Position numbers and translations under genes: made by a program. Shown here piece by piece: positions 34,832-42,863 of a stretch of DNA of 44,508 nucleotides. The notes below the pieces were generated by a model, which ran no database searches, had not been told where the DNA came from, and saw only the letters and a program-made list of their open reading frames with translations. The number at the start of each line of letters is the position of its first letter. Positions within the stretch are counted from its first letter, which is position 1. The stretch is from Myxococcales bacterium (GTDB lineage: Bacteria; Myxococcota_A; UBA9160; UBA4427): contig JAAZXM010000033.1 in assembly GCA_014240165.1 (NCBI GenBank), forward strand, positions 1-44,508, written 5' to 3'.

Positions 34832-35295
34832 GCGGAGGCCTCCGGGATGAAGGCCGCAATGTCCTGGATCCGGCCCACGGTTTCGTCCGACCAGCGCGGG
34901 ACGACCCGCATGCCGGTCTTCATGGCGCTCTCGTCGCCGCTATCCACCACGTGCATCAGGGCGGTGTCGGCGCCCTCGAGTTCGATCAACGCGAACGCGA
35001 AGGGATGGGCCAGGGGGTGGGATTTGCGCGGCGCTCCGACCCAGGCCCAACTCTTGACCACGCCGCCCGGGCCCACCTCGACGAAGTCATCGAGGGTGGA
35101 CTCGCCCGTTTCCGGATCGTATTCGCTGGGGGGCACGAGGACCCGGCCCGATCGGGTTCGCACACCTTCAATGCGCTTATCCCGCAACCCTGTAAAGAAG
35201 CGGCTGAGAACCTTTCCGAGCGAACGCTTGTAGGCGTACTCAAGGATGTGGGGCGCCGACAATCCGTCGTCGCCAGGGGGGCGGGTGCTGGCCAT
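34828..35295 (-). CDS. DUF35-like OB-fold protein lacking the zinc cysteines
   Basis: A 155-residue protein aligned to the DUF35 pattern (RFFTGLRDKRIEGVRTRSGRVLVPP; FALIELEGADTALMHVVD; KTGMRVVPRW). It has no cysteines at the four zinc positions, so the ribbon must fold without metal or be lost. It heads the minus-strand operon DUF35-like, DUF35, Ltp4, Ltp3, acyl-CoA ligase. The pair of adjacent DUF35 genes may be the split form of a two-domain protein such as mycobacterial Rv3521; that is inference. GGGAG upstream supports the ATG. The operator at 35356-35369 lies 61 bases upstream. Confidence 0.8.
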   Translation of the reverse strand: MASTRPPGDDGLSAPHILEYAYKRSLGKVLSRFFTGLRDKRIEGVRTRSGRVLVPPSEYDPETGESTLDDFVEVGPGGVVKSWAWVGAPRKSHPLAHPFAFALIELEGADTALMHVVDSGDESAMKTGMRVVPRWSDETVGRIQDIAAFIPEASA

Positions 35296-35351
35296 GTTGA
35301 ACTCCCGATGCCGTCTGTCGTCAGGGCCCCGGCGAGTCCGGGGGGTCGTCG

Positions 35352-35381
35352 TATCCTAGAACACGTTCTAAGGGGCTGACA
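35352..35381 (-). promoter_or_regulatory. KstR-like 14-bp palindromic operator within a promoter
   Basis: TAGAACACGTTCTA (35356-35369) is a palindrome with a 2-base centre that fits the actinobacterial KstR pattern TnnAACnnGTTnnA. Its core AACACGTT is the reverse complement of the AACGTGTT cores before the TetR gene. On the minus strand, CTGTCA (35376-35381) and TAGGAT (35352-35357), 18 bases apart, form a possible promoter for the DUF35-Ltp operon. The operator would cover its -10 box and spacer. The operator is convincing; the promoter is tentative. Confidence 0.7.
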
Positions 35382-35495
35382 GGGTGAGATCAGCGGAGGA
35401 AGTTCCGCCTTGAAGACAGGGTGGGCATGACAGAGTAGATTCGCTGCCTGTTTTCCGTCGCCGGGAAGACAGGTGCCCGGAGGCCAGACAAGCTG

Positions 35496-36746
35496 ATGTT
35501 TCGCACTCTTCGCTCGGTTCTTCGCTTTCGCCGCTTCGAGACCGATCCGGTCCTCAGGCGCCTGGCCCGATGCGCCAGTGTCGAGGATCTCAGGCGCCTT
35601 GCTCGGCGACGTTTGCCGGGGGGCGTCTTCGACTATATCGATGGCGCGGCCGAGGATGAGCGCACCGCGCGGCGAAATGTGCGCGCATTCGCGGACGTCG
35701 AATTTCGTCCCCGGGTCTTGCGTGATGTCGCCGAGGTCGACGCATCCACCACCTTGCTCGGGCGACCACTGCCCTTTCCCCTGGTGCTGGCACCCACGGG
35801 CTTTACCCGGATCGCGGATCCCCAGGGAGAACTCGCCGTGGCGAGGGCGGCCCAGCGGGCAGGTCTTCCCTACACGCTTTCGACTCTCAGTACCCGCTCG
35901 ATAGAGGAAGTGGCGGAGGTGTCCAGCGGCCGCAACTGGTTCCAGGTCTACGCCTGGCGCGATAAGGGGCTACTCAAGGAAATGCTGGAGCGCGCGGCCG
36001 CCAGCGGCTTCGAGGCCATCATGATCACGGTGGATACCGCGATGCTGGGCCGCAGGGAACGCGATATTCGGCGCGGCTTTACCCTGCCGCCGAAAATCGG
36101 CCCCGAGACCCTGCTTTCCGGGCTGCTGCATCCCGGCTGGACCTGGGATTTCGTTCGCAGCGAGCCGATCACCTTCGCCAACGTCGTGGGGCGGTCCGTG
36201 GGCGATGGCAGCGATGCTGTTTCGTTGGCCGATTACATCAACGGCCAATTCGACCCGGGGCTCTCCTGGCGCGATATCGAGTGGTTTCAGAATCAATGGA
36301 GCGGCCCCATCGTTCTCAAGGGCATCCAGACGGTGGAGGACGCTGAACTCGCCGCGGCGGCAGGGGTGGACGCCATTGCCCTGTCGAACCACGGGGGACG
36401 GCAACTCGACGGGGCGCCTGCAGCCCTCGACCTGGTGGCACCGGTGGCGGACGCTGTCGGGGATCGGGTGGAGATTCTCTGCGACGGCGGGATTCGCCGG
36501 GGTAGCGATATCGTCAAGGCGGTGGCCCTGGGCGCCCGGGCCTGCATGGCGGGGCGCGCCTACCTCTACGGTCTGGCTGCTGGGGGCGAGCGCGGGGTGG
36601 ACCAGGTTCTCGAGCACCTCGGTGAAGGCGTGACCCGGACGCTTGTCCTGACAGGCTGCGCCTCTTTGAGCGACCTCGGTCCGAGCGGGGTTCGTTTTCG
36701 GCGTGGAGGGCCAGACGCTGCGCTGCCCGGGGAGCCCAAGGACTGA
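35496..36746 (+). CDS. FMN-dependent alpha-hydroxy acid dehydrogenase (LldD-like)
   Basis: A 416-residue FMN enzyme that oxidises L-lactate or another 2-hydroxy acid to the keto acid. VFDYIDGAAEDERT is the N-terminal signature. FQVYAWRDKGLL and TVDTAMLGRRERDIRRGF bind substrate and FMN, and SNHGGRQLDGAPA holds the catalytic histidine. ILCDGGIRRGSDIVKAVALGARA ends the barrel. Quinone or a respiratory acceptor is usual for this group. It is divergent from the DUF35-Ltp operon and shares the KstR-like operator region, so it may belong to the same regulon. GGAGG lies about 13 bases upstream. Confidence 0.92.
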   Translation: MFRTLRSVLRFRRFETDPVLRRLARCASVEDLRRLARRRLPGGVFDYIDGAAEDERTARRNVRAFADVEFRPRVLRDVAEVDASTTLLGRPLPFPLVLAPTGFTRIADPQGELAVARAAQRAGLPYTLSTLSTRSIEEVAEVSSGRNWFQVYAWRDKGLLKEMLERAAASGFEAIMITVDTAMLGRRERDIRRGFTLPPKIGPETLLSGLLHPGWTWDFVRSEPITFANVVGRSVGDGSDAVSLADYINGQFDPGLSWRDIEWFQNQWSGPIVLKGIQTVEDAELAAAAGVDAIALSNHGGRQLDGAPAALDLVAPVADAVGDRVEILCDGGIRRGSDIVKAVALGARACMAGRAYLYGLAAGGERGVDQVLEHLGEGVTRTLVLTGCASLSDLGPSGVRFRRGGPDAALPGEPKD

Positions 36747-36827
36747 GGGGCGGGCCGACTGCGGCGCCCCGGCCCATTGACGAAGGGCCCATTGAAGAAG
36801 GGCAGAAGTTCCAGGGCGATGCGCGCG

Positions 36828-36903
36828 TGGTGGAGCCGGCGGGAATCGAACCCGCGACCTCCTGAATGCCATTCAGGCACTCTCCCAACTGAGCTACGGC
36901 CCC
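36828..36903 (-). tRNA. tRNA-Ala (GGC)
   Basis: The minus strand gives a 76-base cloverleaf including encoded CCA. The acceptor is GGGGCCG paired with CGGCTCC (one G-U). The anticodon stem CCTGA/TCAGG encloses ATGGCAT with anticodon GGC. The T arm contains GGTTCGATTCC, and the discriminator base is A. Confidence 0.97.
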
Positions 36904-37003
36904 ACGCGGACGCCGAGGCTACCCCGCTCGCCTCGGGGTGTCAAAGCGTGGGCGTCTGTTCCGCCGGAAAATCAAAAGAGCGTGGGGTATGCTCGGCCGA
37001 TCG

Positions 37004-37090
37004 GCCGGAGTGGCGAAACTGGTATACGCAGGGGATTCAAAATCCCCCGGTCGCAAGGCCACGCGGGTTCGAATCCCGCCTCCGGCACCA
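37004..37090 (+). tRNA. tRNA-Leu (CAA)
   Basis: An 87-base class II tRNA with encoded CCA. The acceptor GCCGGAG pairs perfectly with CTCCGGC. The anticodon stem GGGGA/TCCCC encloses TTCAAAA with anticodon CAA. A variable arm and a standard T arm (GGTTCGAATCC) follow. Confidence 0.97.
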
Positions 37091-37152
37091 GTTGTCCCGC
37101 GCCGAAGGCGCGGAATTCGAGGAACGGAAGATAAGCAAGGAGTCGAAGGAAG

Positions 37153-37476
37153 ATGACCTCTCTCAACCGTCGCGGCATCGTCATCGGCTTGGCCTCGCTC
37201 GTCGCTGGGCTCCTGATGGTGCCGACCTGGGCCACGGCCCAAATGCGCGAATTCACCGGCCGAATCGATCGTGTCAGCAAGAAGAAAATGATCGTAGACA
37301 ACCGCATGGGGGACAAGGTTTCCTTTGTGCCCATCGACACGACCGAGGTTTCCGGCGAGGGCAAGGAAAAGTGGAAGGACCTGAAGCGGAAGGATTGGGT
37401 GACCGTTTCCTGGAAGATGGTCGACAAGCCTCGTAAAGCCTACAAGGTGCAGGTTCTGCCGCCGCGAGAGGATTGA
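37153..37476 (+). CDS. Small secreted protein of unknown function
   Basis: A 107-residue protein with a clear Sec signal peptide (RRGIVIGLASLVAGLLMVPTWATAQ, cleavage near residue 30), leaving a mature domain of about 77 residues. The mature part (FTGRIDRVSKKKMIVDNRMG; DWVTVSWKMVDKPRKAYKVQVL) is a short OB/SH3-like beta protein, as seen in small exported proteins that bind metal or polymer. I recognise no family. It is downstream of tRNA-Leu and has GAAGGAAG before the ATG. It could be periplasmic or extracellular. Confidence 0.8.
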   Translation: MTSLNRRGIVIGLASLVAGLLMVPTWATAQMREFTGRIDRVSKKKMIVDNRMGDKVSFVPIDTTEVSGEGKEKWKDLKRKDWVTVSWKMVDKPRKAYKVQVLPPRED

Positions 37477-37574
37477 CCTCCCGGGAGCGGATTGTCGCTC
37501 AGGGGTGCCTGATCACGCCCTGCCTTCTATCACCCGGGGTTCATCTCGCCGTTTTGCGGGGGGTCGGATAGCGT

Positions 37575-38741
37575 ATGCACATGCCTCCGAGCGGTCCCCC
37601 TCTGCGCCCCGACCAATTCGATCGCTATCGCCGCCATCTCAGCCTGCCCGAGATGGGAGTCGAGGGTCAGTCCCGGCTGCTCGAGTCGAGCGTGCTCTTG
37701 ATCGGTGCCGGCGGGCTGGGATGTCCGCTCGCTCTCTACCTGGCCGCGGCTGGGGTCGGCCGGATCGGGTTGGTGGACGATGACGTCGTGGATGCGTCGA
37801 ACCTCCAGCGCCAGGTGCTCTATCGCACCTCGGACGTGGGGCGAGCAAAGGTGGAGGCCGCTGCCGAGCGGATCGAAGCGCTGAACCCCGATGTGCGTAT
37901 CGATACGTATCCGCTTCGGCTGGATTCCAGCAACGCGATGGAGATCTTTGCCGACTATGACGTGATCGTGGACGGGACGGATAATTTTCCCACTCGCTAC
38001 CTTTCCAACGATGCCTGCGTGCTCCTGGGCAAGCCGAACGTCTATGGTTCGATCTATCGCTTTGAAGGTCAGGCCAGCGTTTTTGATGCGCGGAGCGGGC
38101 CCTGCTACCGCTGCCTCTACCCCGAGCCGCCGCCGCCGGGCTCGGTGCCCTCCTGCGAAGAGGGGGGCGTGCTCGGAGTTCTACCGGGCATGATCGCGAT
38201 CATCCAGGCGACGGAGACGGTTAAGCTGCTGACCGGGGTGGGCAAGCCCCTGGTGGGCAGGCTGCTGGCCTATGACGCCCTGGCCATGGAGTGGAACGAG
38301 TTTCGGCTGCGGAAGGATCCCGAGTGCCCGGTTTGTGGATCCGAGCCGACCGTGACGGAGTTGATCGACTACCAGGGCTTTTGCGGCTTCGAGCCGAAAG
38401 AGGAGGCCTCGCCCGAAGTCGTTCAGGTCCGAGCGGCGGAGGTCAGCGAGCGACTGGCCGCGTCCGAAGATTTTTTGCTCCTCGATGTGAGGGAGCCCGA
38501 TGAGTGCGCCAAGGCAAGCATTGCGGGCGCCCGGGCGATTCCCCTGGCGCAGCTCGAAGCGCGTGTGGGCGAGATTGAAAGTTGGCGCGACGGGGCCGTG
38601 GTGGTCCACTGCCACCACGGGGGCCGAAGCGCCGATGCGTGTCAGCGCCTGATGCGCCTGGGGTTCAGCCGGGTTGAGAACCTCGACGGGGGCATCGACG
38701 CCTGGTCGCTCACGGTGGACGACGCGGTTCCGCGCTATTGA
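37575..38741 (+). CDS. moeB: MoeB/ThiF adenylyltransferase with C-terminal rhodanese (MoeZ type)
   Basis: A 388-residue E1-like enzyme. It adenylates the C-terminal glycine of a ubiquitin-like sulfur carrier (MoaD or ThiS type) and, through its rhodanese domain, passes sulfur to it. The ATP loop is LLIGAGGLGCPLALYLAA, followed by DDDVVDASNLQRQVLY. Two zinc pairs are CYRCLYP and CPVCG. The rhodanese (residues 280-385) has its active cysteine in VVVHCHHGGRS. It would serve molybdopterin, thiamine or cysteine synthesis; no moa or thi genes are adjacent. ATG 37575 is used; ATG 37581 is a close alternative. Confidence 0.92.
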   Translation: MHMPPSGPPLRPDQFDRYRRHLSLPEMGVEGQSRLLESSVLLIGAGGLGCPLALYLAAAGVGRIGLVDDDVVDASNLQRQVLYRTSDVGRAKVEAAAERIEALNPDVRIDTYPLRLDSSNAMEIFADYDVIVDGTDNFPTRYLSNDACVLLGKPNVYGSIYRFEGQASVFDARSGPCYRCLYPEPPPPGSVPSCEEGGVLGVLPGMIAIIQATETVKLLTGVGKPLVGRLLAYDALAMEWNEFRLRKDPECPVCGSEPTVTELIDYQGFCGFEPKEEASPEVVQVRAAEVSERLAASEDFLLLDVREPDECAKASIAGARAIPLAQLEARVGEIESWRDGAVVVHCHHGGRSADACQRLMRLGFSRVENLDGGIDAWSLTVDDAVPRY

Positions 38742-38805
38742 TTTCGCCTTGCTGTGCGCCCCCGGGGCGCACCCAGAGGCATTTCTGAAAAAGGACTTGA
38801 AGCGC

Positions 38806-39150
38806 ATGGCCAAGACAGTGATTCCGAATCCCCTCAAGCGGCGGCATCTGATCGAACAGGAGATCGATAGCCAACAATGTCTGGCCATCGCCGACGCCTA
38901 CCAGGCGGACGGTCGCCACTTCGAGGCTCTGCAATTTCTCGTCAAGGCGGGTGCCGACGACAGGATCGAGGCTCTGGCCGATGAGGCCGTGGGGGCGGGC
39001 GATGCTTTTCTGCTCAAGCAGGTCGCCGATGCCCAGCGATCGGATCCGGGACCCGAGCGTTGGGCCCAACTTGCGGCCGTGGCCGACGAATGCGGTCTGG
39101 AGCGGTACGCCGAGATGGCTCGGCGCCACGCCCGGAGCAGCGAGGATTAG
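38806..39150 (+). CDS. Hypothetical helical-repeat protein
   Basis: A 114-residue all-helical protein of unknown family. It starts at an ATG with AAGGA about ten bases upstream and begins MAKTVIPNPLKRRHLIEQE. The rest reads as short paired helices (CLAIADAYQADGRHFEAL; IEALADEAVGAGDAFLL; WAQLAAVADECGLERYAEMA), similar to TPR-like scaffolds. It stands between the MoeB-type gene and uvrA on the same strand. No function is assigned. Confidence 0.7.
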   Translation: MAKTVIPNPLKRRHLIEQEIDSQQCLAIADAYQADGRHFEALQFLVKAGADDRIEALADEAVGAGDAFLLKQVADAQRSDPGPERWAQLAAVADECGLERYAEMARRHARSSED

Positions 39151-39216
39151 TCGGAGGAGCCGGACTCGGCTTCCCCGTAGCCCCGGGCGATTTCATCCCG
39201 CCCCCGGCCTTTGACA

Positions 39217-42045
39217 ATGCAGCAGACCCAGATTCGTATCGAGAACGCCCGGTCCCACAACTTGAAGGGCGTGACCTGCACGATCCCGCTGGGTTCCCTG
39301 ACGGTGGTGACTGGGGTATCGGGCTCGGGAAAGTCGACGCTGGCTTTCGATACCCTCTACGCCGAAGGCCAACGGCGCTATGTGAGTTCGCTCTCAACAT
39401 ACGCGCGGCAATTTCTCGAGCGCTTGCCCCGGCCCGAGGTCGATTCGATTTCGAGCCTGCCGCCGGCCATCGCGATCGAGCAACACAACCGGGTCAACAA
39501 TGCTCGGAGCACGGTGGGTACCGCGACCGAGCTCCTCGATCATCTCAGGTTGCTCTTTGCTCAAATCGGGCGAACGCGATGCGGGGATTGCGATCGCCTC
39601 GCTGAGCGGGGAGACGTGGCGGGCGTCGCCCGGCGAATCGCCGAACGCTATCGGGGCCAGCCGATCCAATTGGCCGTGGGCCTGGGCATGGCCGCTGGCG
39701 AAGAGGCGGCGGAATTGCGGGACCGTCTCGCCGGGGAGGGTTTTACAAGGGTCATCGGTGCCAATGGAGAGGTGGTGGATTGGGTGGAGAGCGACGCCTC
39801 GGCGTTGGCGGATCTGGTCGCCGAGGGGCTGCTGCTGCTCGATCGTCTGGTTCCCGCGGAAACCGGGCCCGATGATCCGGAGGCGGCGGCTGGCCAGGCG
39901 GTACGCATCTCGGAAGCCGTGGCCAGTGCTTTCGCCCGCGGTGGCGGCGAGGTCTGCGTGCTTCCTCGCGGCGCCGAACCCGCCCAGGCCATGCGCTACC
40001 GCCAGGGTTTTACCTGCGAGGGCTGCGGGCGCCGCTTTCCCGAAACCGATCCGGCGCGCCTGAGTTTCAATAGTCCGTTGGGCGCGTGCGCAACATGCCA
40101 GGGCTTTGGCCGCCGGGCCGAGATCGATTGGGATCGGGTGATTCCCGACCCCCTCCGGGCGCTTGAGGATGAGGCCATCGCGCCCTTTACCACCCGCATG
40201 GGACAATCCATGCAGCGTGATTTGATGGAGGCCTGCGAGGAGAGTGGCGTTCCCACGGATGTCGCCTTTCACAACCTGTCCGCGGATCACCAGCAATGGG
40301 TGCTCGAGGGGGACGAGGACATTTGGTATGGGGTGCAGGGTTTTTTCGATTGGTTGGAGGGGCGTCGTTATAAGGTGCAGGCCCGGGTTCTGATCGCGCG
40401 CTATCGCCGCTACGTGCTCTGCGAGGAATGTGACGGAACCCGGCTATGCGCCGACGCGCGATCCGTAGAAATTGGTGGGATTCACCTCGGCCAGGTGGCG
40501 GCGTTCGATGTGGAGGCCCTGCGTTCCTGGCTGGATGCGCTCCCCCTGGATCCCTCCGAGGCCGAGCGCTCCAAGCGGCTGCTTGAATTGCTCCATACCC
40601 GGGTGGCCACCGTGGAGGCGGTGGGACTCGGCTATATGGGAATCGATCGCCTGATGCGGACGCTCTCGGGCGGCGAAGCCCAGCGCATCCAGTTGGCAAC
40701 GGCTTTGGGGGGTGGCCTTACGGCTTCGCTCTACGTTTTGGACGAACCCTCCATTGGTCTCCACGCCGAGGATATGGAGCGCCTGCTTGGCGTTCTGCGC
40801 GCGATTCGTGACCAGGGCAATACTGTGGTGGTGGTGGAGCACGCGCCGTCGATCCTGGCGGCGGCGGACCACGTGATCGACCTCGGTCCCGGGGCGGGCA
40901 GCCGGGGCGGGGAGTTGATCGCCGAGGGGCCGCTGGATGTCATTCGGGAGCAAGCGGATTCGCCCACCGGCCGCCTTCTTCGGGGTGAACTCGATCTTGA
41001 AGAGCGGCCCCCCAAGCGACCCGACGCTGGCGAAGCCGGCCGCCTCCGCATTGTGGGCGCCCGGGAGCGCAACCTCCAGGACTTGACGGTAGAGATCCCG
41101 CTTGGCTGCCTGGTGGCGGTGACCGGCGTTTCCGGGGCGGGTAAATCCAGCCTGGTGGATTCGGTGCTCGTCGGAAACCTGCTGCCCCGGGGTAGGGGGC
41201 GGGAGGCGCCCGGCGAATGCGACCGAATCGAGGGGAGGGAGGATCTCTCCGCCGTCGTGGTGGTGGATCAGACTCCGGCGGTGCGCAGTCCTCGCTCCAA
41301 CCCGGCCACGGTCTCCAAGGCATTCGACGGCATCCGGAAATGCTTTGCGGCGACTCGGGAGGCGAAGGCCCTGGGCGTGGGCCCGGGTTGGTTCTCGTTC
41401 AATGTGGCGGGAGGCCGCTGTGATGTTTGCGAGGGCTCGGGCGAGGTGGTGATCGATATGCAATTTCTCGATGACGTCCACGCCCCCTGCGATGCTTGCG
41501 GTGGCCTTCGTTACCGGCGCGAGGTTTTGAGCGTGAAACTCGACGGCCGGTCCATCGTGGACGTGCTCAACCTGACCATCGAGGAGGCGCTGAGCGTCTT
41601 TGCCGATGAAAAGGCGATCGCCTCGAAGCTCGAACCCTTTCGCCGCGTGGGGCTCGGCTATCTCACCCTGGGGCAGCCCCTTTCGACTCTCTCGGGGGGC
41701 GAGCACCAGCGAGTGCGGCTGGCGCTGGCCCTGGCCGAACCGGCGCGTGGCGTGTTGTATGTCCTGGATGAACCCACCACGGGGCTTCACGCAGCGGACG
41801 TTCGCGTCCTGATGGCCTGCCTCGAGGAACTCATCGCGGCCGGGGGGAGCGTGCTGGTGGTGGAGCACGACCTCGATGTCATTCGCCACGCCGATTGGGT
41901 CATCGACCTGGGGCCCGGGGGAGGGCCCGACGGCGGACGCGTGGTGGCGGAAGGGCCGCCGGGTGTGCTGGCGGGTCACTCAGCGTCGGCGACCGGGCGG
42001 GCTCTCCAGGCCTCGCGCAGCGCATTGGAGGCCCCTTCCCGCTAG
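39217..42045 (+). CDS. uvrA: Excinuclease ABC subunit A
   Basis: A 942-residue UvrA, which scans DNA for damage and loads UvrB in nucleotide-excision repair. Two ABC ATPase halves are visible: Walker A GVSGSGKST (about residues 31-39) and GVSGAGKSS in the second half, with signatures LSGGEAQR and LSGGEHQR. Zinc modules are CEGCG...CATC and CDVCEG...CDAC. The UvrB-binding insertion near residues 125-240 is present but has only one CxxC at its start, so it is somewhat diverged. Length is normal. The ATG at 39217 lacks a strong Shine-Dalgarno; TTG 39211 is an alternative. A duplicate UvrA elsewhere in the genome is possible. Confidence 0.93.
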   Translation: MQQTQIRIENARSHNLKGVTCTIPLGSLTVVTGVSGSGKSTLAFDTLYAEGQRRYVSSLSTYARQFLERLPRPEVDSISSLPPAIAIEQHNRVNNARSTVGTATELLDHLRLLFAQIGRTRCGDCDRLAERGDVAGVARRIAERYRGQPIQLAVGLGMAAGEEAAELRDRLAGEGFTRVIGANGEVVDWVESDASALADLVAEGLLLLDRLVPAETGPDDPEAAAGQAVRISEAVASAFARGGGEVCVLPRGAEPAQAMRYRQGFTCEGCGRRFPETDPARLSFNSPLGACATCQGFGRRAEIDWDRVIPDPLRALEDEAIAPFTTRMGQSMQRDLMEACEESGVPTDVAFHNLSADHQQWVLEGDEDIWYGVQGFFDWLEGRRYKVQARVLIARYRRYVLCEECDGTRLCADARSVEIGGIHLGQVAAFDVEALRSWLDALPLDPSEAERSKRLLELLHTRVATVEAVGLGYMGIDRLMRTLSGGEAQRIQLATALGGGLTASLYVLDEPSIGLHAEDMERLLGVLRAIRDQGNTVVVVEHAPSILAAADHVIDLGPGAGSRGGELIAEGPLDVIREQADSPTGRLLRGELDLEERPPKRPDAGEAGRLRIVGARERNLQDLTVEIPLGCLVAVTGVSGAGKSSLVDSVLVGNLLPRGRGREAPGECDRIEGREDLSAVVVVDQTPAVRSPRSNPATVSKAFDGIRKCFAATREAKALGVGPGWFSFNVAGGRCDVCEGSGEVVIDMQFLDDVHAPCDACGGLRYRREVLSVKLDGRSIVDVLNLTIEEALSVFADEKAIASKLEPFRRVGLGYLTLGQPLSTLSGGEHQRVRLALALAEPARGVLYVLDEPTTGLHAADVRVLMACLEELIAAGGSVLVVEHDLDVIRHADWVIDLGPGGGPDGGRVVAEGPPGVLAGHSASATGRALQASRSALEAPSR

Positions 42046-42105
42046 GGGAGCGGGGCGCTCCGAATGGCTGTTCATTCTCGAGTCACCTGGGCCCGCCGGG
42101 GCCCC

Positions 42106-42450
42106 TCAATAAGCGCGCTTGGGATTTCCCTTCTGGGCCCTGCGACGCTGGCTGAAGATTCGCTTGTCGTGTTCTTTGCGGAGTTCGCGTTCGAGCTTTT
42201 CCAGGACTGAATCGGCGTTTTGCCGCGCGGTGGGGAGCCCATGGCAGTGGGCGGCGACTTGTGTCCGCTTGCCGTTGACGTGGCCGTGGCATTTGACGTC
42301 TCGGCCACTGGGTTCGATGCTGAGTTCGTAGTGGCGGGTTTCGGGGAACTCGGCGGCAATATGGTGGCAGCGTTCGGCCAGGTGATCGTGCACTTCTTGC
42401 TCGTTCTCTACGCCTTTCCAATGGATCAATACGCTTGCTTCTCTTGACAT
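42106..42450 (-). CDS. hpf: HPF/RaiA-family ribosome hibernation factor
   Basis: A 114-residue protein of the HPF/RaiA family, which binds the 30S decoding site and stabilises idle ribosomes under stress. The family fold is seen in VLIHWKGVENEQEVHDHLAE and the middle segment KCHGHVNGKRTQVAAHCHG. The tail helix is DSVLEKLERELRKEHDKRIF, with a basic end QRRRAQKGNPKR. GGAGGGAATAC precedes the ATG. The frame is open upstream through the 14-bp array, but no start there is credible. It is convergent with uvrA and downstream of the tRNA-Sec gene on the same strand. Confidence 0.88.
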   Translation of the reverse strand: MSREASVLIHWKGVENEQEVHDHLAERCHHIAAEFPETRHYELSIEPSGRDVKCHGHVNGKRTQVAAHCHGLPTARQNADSVLEKLERELRKEHDKRIFSQRRRAQKGNPKRAY

Positions 42451-42863
42451 GTATTCCCTCCGGATTGACCTCCCAAGGTGCTGAGGAGGCGTGTTAGGCG
42501 AATGGACGACGCACATGGGCGCTTGTAGATGGGCGCTTGTAGATGGGCGCTTGTAGATGGGCGCTTGTGGACAGGCGCTTGTGGACAGGCGCTTGTAGCC
42601 AGGCGCTTGTAGACAGGCGCTTGTAGACACGCGCTTGTAGCCAGGCGCTTGTAGCCGGGCGCTTGTAGCCAGGCGCTTGTAGCCAGGCGCGCGTGACACG
42701 ATGAGGCGATGTGCGCCGTTGGGGGCCATCGAGGCGGCCAGGGGGGTCCTGCCGCGGGATGGGGCGCTGGGAGCTTGGGCTCCCAGAGTGCGCGGGTGCC
42801 GTCTGCATTCATCACTCAACGCGCAGTGTACCACAGGGGGTCTTCATACATATGAAGAAGGCC
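42451..42863. other. Gene-free stretch with repeat array and hairpins
   Basis: These 413 bases between hpf and tRNA-Sec contain the 14-bp array (42517-42684), an 8-bp perfect stem with 4-base loop (CTGGGAGC-TTGG-GCTCCCAG, 42767-42786) and a 16-base near-perfect palindrome (CTTCATA-CA-TATGAAG, 42842-42857) beside the tRNA 3' end. The palindrome may be a tRNA terminator. No protein gene is supported. Confidence 0.6.
42517..42698. repeat. Tandem array, twelve 14-bp units plus a partial
   Basis: Twelve 14-base units (typical unit AGGCGCTTGTAGCC) run without interruption from 42517 to 42684, followed by a decayed thirteenth to about 42698. The invariant part is GCGCTTGT; the last four bases vary (AGAT, GGAC, AGAC, AGCC). 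Variant units are clustered, which is the pattern of slippage or unequal exchange. It lies just upstream of the hpf start on the minus strand. Confidence 0.93.

Noticed and set aside
42517-42698. CRISPR array
   Set aside because: Units are contiguous 14-mers with no spacers, and no cas gene is near.
42106-42834. Extended hpf reading frame running through the 14-bp array
   Set aside because: The ATG at 42450 has a strong Shine-Dalgarno and matches the family start. The extension is repeat-derived sequence without family match.
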